Shown piece by piece: positions 59,660 to 64,000 of a stretch of DNA of 64,000 nucleotides. A model generated the notes under the pieces. The model searched no databases, was not told the DNA's origin, and saw only the letters and a program-made list of their open reading frames with translations. The position numbers and the translations under genes were made by a program. Each line of letters opens with the position of its first letter. Positions within the stretch are counted from its first letter, which is position 1. Source of the DNA: Phaseolus vulgaris (lineage: Eukaryota > Streptophyta > Magnoliopsida > Fabales > Fabaceae); the NCBI RefSeq assembly GCF_000499845.2, contig NC_023749.2:39880498-39944497 (forward strand), in the 5' to 3' direction.

Positions 59660-60907
59660 ACTCAATGTCGGGGAAGGACAGGAGGCTGGCCCTGCTGGAG
59701 CTTGCCAAACGTAGAGGAGCCAAGGGCACTGGTTCCTCCTCTTCTACCACTGAGCCCATTGCGGCCCCTCCACTCTGGTCGCGCCAGCTGAAGGCCCCGA
59801 GCAAGGGAAGAAAAGGAAAAGGCTGGTGAAGGCTTCCGCTTCTTCTGCTGCTGCTGCTGCCGCCTCAACTGAAGAGGAGAGCTCAGGCTTTTCTCTTGTT
59901 CACCGCCAAAGGAAGAGAGCAGCGGTTGAGGGGGCCTCATCTCTCCAGCCTGGAGAGATTGAGGTGGTGGAAGTGGAGGAAGGGTCTTCCCCTCCCCCTT
60001 GCGCTCAAACTGCCCCAGAGCCCACCAACCTTCCTTCTCCAGGCCAGCAGCGCCTCCAACTTCCCAACTGCCATCTTCCCCCCCAGCAGGCCAATCACCT
60101 GGTCCACCTGCTCATCTTGCTGGGGGTCCACCACCACCACTGCTAATCCCACCGCCACTGCTGAAGGTGGGGGGTCCAGCTTGCGCCCAAGCACTTCTGG
60201 AGCCAACCACGAAAACTTCAGCAGGGTCATCACCCTGGTCCGACAACTCATAAGCAACCGGGAGCTTGTCGAGTGGAGTGGTGATGAGGTGGATATGCAC
60301 CTGGCAAGCAGGTAGTGCTCTCTCTGGATTTTCCACCCAGCATCGCAAGCAATAGCCCTGGAGAAGAGGGTGAAGGATCTTGAGCACGACAAGGAGTCAC
60401 TGCGAAGTGACTTCGAAGCTGCCCAAGGATCTGTGGAGTTGATGCGGGGCATGGTGGAGAAGCTAGGAGGGAGTACCTAGCGCAGGTCCAAGAGACCATC
60501 AAGACAGAGATCTTGATGGGGCAGCTGTTAGCTCCTTGGACTGCACGGTGGTGGAGCTGCGGGCCGAGACCTCCTCCCTACGCCAACTGAATTCTCAATA
60601 GTGGGGGAGCTCGAGTCCACCAAAGAAGCAGCTGCAGCTGGAGAGAAGAGACTCGAGGAGGTGGTGGGCAAACTGTCCGAAGCTGCCTCCTCCCTTGCTG
60701 CCATCACCACTGAGAGGGATGCCGCGGAGGCCTCAAAGCAGAACTGGAGGCGGAGAATGCTGATTTGATGAATGTGGGTGCTGATGCCCTTACTGATGGA
60801 TTCGAGCTAGCACTCGAGCAAATCAGATGCGTTCTCCCGGACCTGGACCTCTCGCAGTTCAGCATCTACATGAAGTGGTGGATGGAAGTTCATCCCCCTG
60901 CCCCTTA
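59660..60907 (+). pseudogene. E4 antisense gene, exon 2 (decayed)
   Basis: After CTATGCAG: DSMSGKDRRLALLELAKRRG, the same basic start as the other copies. Frame changes follow; Ala/Ser-rich and Pro-rich linker pieces (STEEESSGFSLVHRQRKRAA, GEIEVVEVEEGSSPPP) are visible, then coiled-coil pieces (ESTKEAAAAGEKRLEE at about 60610; LKAELEAENADLMNVGADAL at about 60735). The end LPDLDLSQFSIY is followed by a frame-shifted form of the VVDG tail. Many lesions. Confidence 0.7.
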
Positions 60908-61392
60908 ACCTTTTTTCTTCTCGTAAATTTAGCTTCTGCACAATTTTCTTTACCTTGAAATTGTATAAGACTTGGCTATGAATACAAACTCTCCATGCTT
61001 CTTTTTGTGTAATTTCTTCCTTGTATTTTCTTTGAACTTCACTTATCTTTATGTGCGCGACTAGGCTAGCTAGGTTCAGCGCGATCTTGGGCTTTACCTT
61101 TCCTTTCCACACGACTAAGTGTAACAGCTTAGGCTTAGCGCGATCTTGAGCTTCGTCTTTCACTTTGCGCACGACTAAGTGTTAACCAGCTTAGGCTAGC
61201 GCGATCTGCTTCTCTTATTCTTTGCTTCTATTTGATCACGACTGGCTATTCCCTCAGCTTGGTGTTTAACAGTCCTCGTGCGCTGCTTTGCACCCCTAGC
61301 CAATTACTGACGACTCATCAGTGATCGTTCTTTAGTCTTTACTTAGCTTCTCTGTCGCTCTAGCGCTAAGTGCATAAGGACTTGACATCGAT

Positions 61393-61751
61393 CGCTCAAG
61401 GTGATGCCTCGTCTTGGGGAAAGAAAAGTGTTTCTCGCTAACCCCTCTTACTTTCCCCAAGGTCATCACCCTTTGGCGGGTTGAGTCGCTCATTCCCTGC
61501 CTCACTCCTGGGGTGAGAAGGGTTTCGGACTAAGAGTCTTACTGGGCCAATATTGGTGTATGCCAAGTGGGTAAGGACGTTTTGTCAAAACCTTTCCTTT
61601 CCCTCCCTTGGTCTTACTAGCACCCCTGGCTTTTCAAACCTTTAACTGCTTGCGCTCACACCTGGGGTGAGGAAGACTTAGATCGGTGCCAGTACTTGCG
61701 CCTAGGGCAAGTAGGGCCTAACCAATCACCTGCACTTGCACCTGGGGCAAG
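61393..61751 (-). repeat. E4 stem-loop block
   Basis: Four 17-nt hairpins with a 5-bp stem and 7-nt loop NCCTRGG: CTCAC/GTGAG at 61501-61517 and 61655-61671, CTTGC/GCAAG at 61695-61711 and 61735-61751. A larger hairpin pairs CTTGGGGAAAG (61413-61423) with CTTTCCCCAAG (61451-61461), enclosed by GGTGATG (61400-61406) with CATCACC (61464-61470). From 61040 to 61390 there are repeated CAGCTTAGGCTTAGCGCGATCT words. It lies between antisense gene and pol, as in E1 and E2. Confidence 0.8.
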
Positions 61752-61800
61752 GAGGATTTTAACTTTAATACTTGAGCACACTTGATATGCTGGAAATTTT

Positions 61801-61855
61801 TCTTTAATTGGGTGGCCTCGTTAAAAACCCTCCTTAGGGAAAAGAGTGCCCCCTT
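61801..61855 (-). other. E4 conserved post-pol element
   Basis: On the minus strand: AAGGGGGCACTCTTTT, CCCTAAGGAGGG, TTTTTAACGAGGCCACCC, AATTAAAGA. It is nearly identical to the E1/E2 element although the adjacent stem-loop block is unrelated. Confidence 0.75.
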
Positions 61856-61926
61856 GTCTGTTCAACTGTTTCCACCACATACAAAGCATGTATCTTTTAG
61901 CGCGAGAACGCCATTACTGTACAACT

Positions 61927-63120
61927 TTAACTGAAATAAAATTTTAAATGGGTGGCGTTCCACGTTCTGGGGATTGCTCCTCCCTCCAAAGTCTCTAGGC
62001 GATAGGCTCCGTTCTCCAATGTCTCCACCACTTGTACGGGCCTGTCCACTTTGGGGATAACTTGTTCTGCATGTCATTCTGATGCGCCTTTCTCATCACC
62101 AGATCACCTTCCTGGAAGCGCTGGGCCTCACTTTAGAGTTGTGCCTCCGCTCTACTCTTCTCTTCACAACTTCAGCAATGACTCTGGCCTCTTCTCGCAC
62201 TTCGTCTAGCAGATCCAGATTCACCTTACGCTCTTCATTGGACTCTTCAGCAACGAAGTTCAAGAATCTGGGGGAGCTCCCTGTATCTCCACAGGAATCA
62301 TGGCGTCTGTCCCATAGACAAGGCTGAAGGGTGTCTCATGGGTGCTGGACTGTGGGGTGGTGTGATAAGACCATACAATTCTGGGGACCTCCTCTGCCCA
62401 ACCTCCTTTGGCCTTGTCTAGTCTTCGCTTCAGCCCCCTGAGCAGCACTCGGTTTGCTGACTCCACCTGCCCATTGGTTTGTGGGTGCTCCACTGATGCG
62501 AAGACCTGTTGTATCTTTAACTTTTCACACATCTTCCTCAGCTGATGACTTGTGAACTGGGTGCCATTGTTGGAAACCAGCCTCTTGGGTATTCCGAAGC
62601 GGCAGACAATGTTCTTCCAGACGAAGTGTTCAACTTTCTGTGCGGTGATGTGTGCGACTGGCTCTGCCTCCACCCACTTGGTGAAATACTCGATGGCCAC
62701 GATGAGGAACTTCATCTGCCTTGTCGCCAGGGGAAAGGGTCCTAAGATGTCAATCCCCCATGTATGGAATGGCCACGGGCTATGGATGGACCTCAACTCC
62801 TCAGGGGGTGCCTTGTGCCAGTCTGCATGCAGTTGACACTGTTTGCATCGCTGAGCAAACCTTATGCAATCTTCCTTCAGCTTTGGCCAGTAGTACCCCG
62901 CGCGGAGTACTCTACTTGCCAAAGCGCGACCACCTACGTGGCTTCCGCACACCCCCTCGTGCAGCTCAGACATGAGCCTGGTGCATTGCTCGCCGTGTAC
63001 ACAGATCTGCACAGGGTGAGAGAATCCAAATCTAAATAGGCTTCCATCTATAAGAGTAAACTTACTTGAACCCCTCTTTATTCTTTTTGGCCTCTGCCAG
63101 ATCGAGCGGGAGTACACCAT
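61927..63120 (-). pseudogene. E4 integrase (frameshifted)
   Basis: The zinc region (HEGVCGSHVGG, CKQCQLHADWH) and the D-D-E core (WGIDILGPF, SNNGTQFTS with the second Asp followed by altered neighbours, QTNGQVESANR) are open from 63120 to about 62260. The second catalytic position reads N in SNNGTQ where the others have D (SDNGTQ), which would inactivate the enzyme. Past 62275 at least three frame changes are needed to reach the WTGPF...NATHLKFYFS end at 61927. Confidence 0.85.
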
Positions 63121-64000
63121 CTTCTAAGTATAGGTAGTATGGCGTCATGCAGGTGTCGGGTTCCTTCTCCGCATGGACCTCCATCGACTCATCGGTCTTT
63201 GAGGGTCGCGATCTCACCCTCGGTGCTCTTAGCGTTTCTTGGGTCAACGACCGATGACCGATCGTTAGACGCTCCATTGACTTGTATACATGAAGCACCT
63301 GGTTGTCTGATACGAACGCGCGCGGCACCTTCAGGGTCTCCTGAATGACGGTCCTCTGCTTCCCCCCCTTGCCTGAGCTGGCCAGCTTAGCAAGCAGGTC
63401 TGCTCGGGCATTTTGCTCTCTTGGCACGTGCACTAACTCAAACTCGGCGAAGGACGTCTTCAGGAGCTGCACATACTCCAGGTAGGCTGCCATCTGGGGA
63501 TCCTTTGCTTGGAACTCCCCCGTAACCTGCCCGGTGACCAGTAACGAATCGCTCTTGGCCAGCAGATTTCTTGCTCCCATTTCTCTTGCTAGCAACATTC
63601 CTGCGATCAGGGCCTCATACTCCGCCTGATTGTTGCTAGCTTTGAAGGCAAAACGGAGGGACTGCTCGATCAGTACCCCATTTGGTCCTTCCAGGATGAC
63701 TCCAGCGCCGCTTCCCTGCTGATTAGAGGAGCCATCCACCGATAACACCCATCGGAAATCTAGCCCTTCTGCAGGTGTCGCGATTGATGACAGCTCGACT
63801 ACGAAGTCCGCGAACACCTGCCCCTTGATCGGTCCTCGGGGCTCGTACTGAATATCAAATTCTGACAATTCTACTGCCCATTTGACCATCCTGCCTGCTA
63901 CATCAGGTTTCTTCAATACGTTCTGGATAGGCAGATCAGTCATCACCACCACTGTGAAGCTGTGGAAGTAATGCCTGAGTCTTCTGGCTGAAAACACCAC
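63062..64000 (-). CDS. E4 pol: RNase H domains (partial, off the edge)
   Basis: Open to the window edge. It begins within the first RNase H (VVFSARRLRHYFHSF, VMTDLPIQNVLKKPDVAGRM), then the second RNase H: WVLSVDGSSNQQGSGAGVIL, NNQAEYEALIAGMLLAREMG, KSDSLLVTGQVTGEF, VPREQNARADLLAKLA. It ends at a frameshift near 63070; the integrase frame opens from 63120. RT should lie to the right of the window. Confidence 0.9.
   Translation of the reverse strand: MVFSARRLRHYFHSFTVVVMTDLPIQNVLKKPDVAGRMVKWAVELSEFDIQYEPRGPIKGQVFADFVVELSSIATPAEGLDFRWVLSVDGSSNQQGSGAGVILEGPNGVLIEQSLRFAFKASNNQAEYEALIAGMLLAREMGARNLLAKSDSLLVTGQVTGEFQAKDPQMAAYLEYVQLLKTSFAEFELVHVPREQNARADLLAKLASSGKGGKQRTVIQETLKVPRAFVSDNQVLHVYKSMERLTIGHRSLTQETLRAPRVRSRPSKTDESMEVHAEKEPDTCMTPYYLYLEDGVLPLDLAEAKKNKEGFK

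Larger units (their letters stand above)
59086..64000 (-). mobile_element. E4: truncated Tat-type element, third family
   Basis: Minus-strand pol (64000-61927) runs off the right edge; to its left are the conserved post-pol element (61801-61855), a hairpin block (61393-61751) and a plus-strand antisense gene (59086-60907) whose 5' part and 3' LTR are missing. The arrangement is the same as in E1 and E2, but the noncoding sequence is unrelated to theirs. Several frameshifts in both genes make it the most decayed of the four. Confidence 0.88.

Overview
This window is plant nuclear DNA, most likely from a legume-type dicot (inferred from the overall character of the repeat families; not proven). 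It is almost entirely transposable-element sequence. Spliceosomal introns, LTR retrotransposons with 5-bp target duplications, hAT elements, a LINE and a decayed poly(A)-binding-protein gene all point to a eukaryote. I see no intact ordinary host gene.

Layout. 1-276 and 12569-14010 are a Ty1/copia LTR plus gag remnant, split by E1. E1 (277-12563, minus strand, TSD ATGCC) is a full-length Ty3/gypsy element of Tat type. 14402-15250 is a minus-strand PABP pseudogene. E2 (15350-27428, plus) belongs to the same family as E1 and sits in an (AT)n microsatellite next to the PABP remnant. 27475-29470 is AT-rich with no gene recognised. 29470-30979 plus 38046-39300 is a decayed chromovirus interrupted by a copia element (30980-38045), which in turn carries an inserted LTR-like sequence (about 35550-36535). 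39795-40575 is a LINE endonuclease fragment. 42505-44009 is an hAT element with a second hAT nested in it. 45232-46129 is a truncated E1/E2-family LTR. 46187-47793 is a transposase-associated fragment split by an LTR-like insertion. E3 (48690-58950, plus, TSD CTATC) is a second Tat-type family. E4 (about 59086-64000, minus, running off the window) is a third.

The main result concerns E1-E4. All four share one architecture: a sense gag-pol polyprotein (with two RNase H domains after RT wherever that part is visible), a short conserved post-pol element, a block of repeated stem-loops (between pol and the gene in E1, E2 and E4; mainly between two gene copies in E3), and then a spliced gene on the opposite strand, convergent with pol. 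The antisense gene has a first exon resembling the 'putative gypsy type transposon' (Transposase_28-like) family. Its second exon has a basic start, a proline-rich/acidic linker, a long coiled coil and a conserved C-terminal VVDGK-type motif. The phase-1 intron between them is in the same place in every copy. E3 carries two diverged copies.

The stem-loop blocks differ completely in sequence between families. Within each block, opposite sides of the stems change together (for example TCAC/GTGA, ATCG/CGAT, ACGC/GCGT and CTCG/CGAG in E2; CCATGG, CCACAG/CTGTGG and CTATGG/CCATAG in E3; CTCAC/GTGAG and CTTGC/GCAAG in E4). This suggests the folded structure is what is maintained.

All copies carry a few nonsense or frameshift lesions and look inactive now. 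E1, E2 and E3 have LTR pairs differing by only about 1.5-2% by eye, so the insertions are recent.
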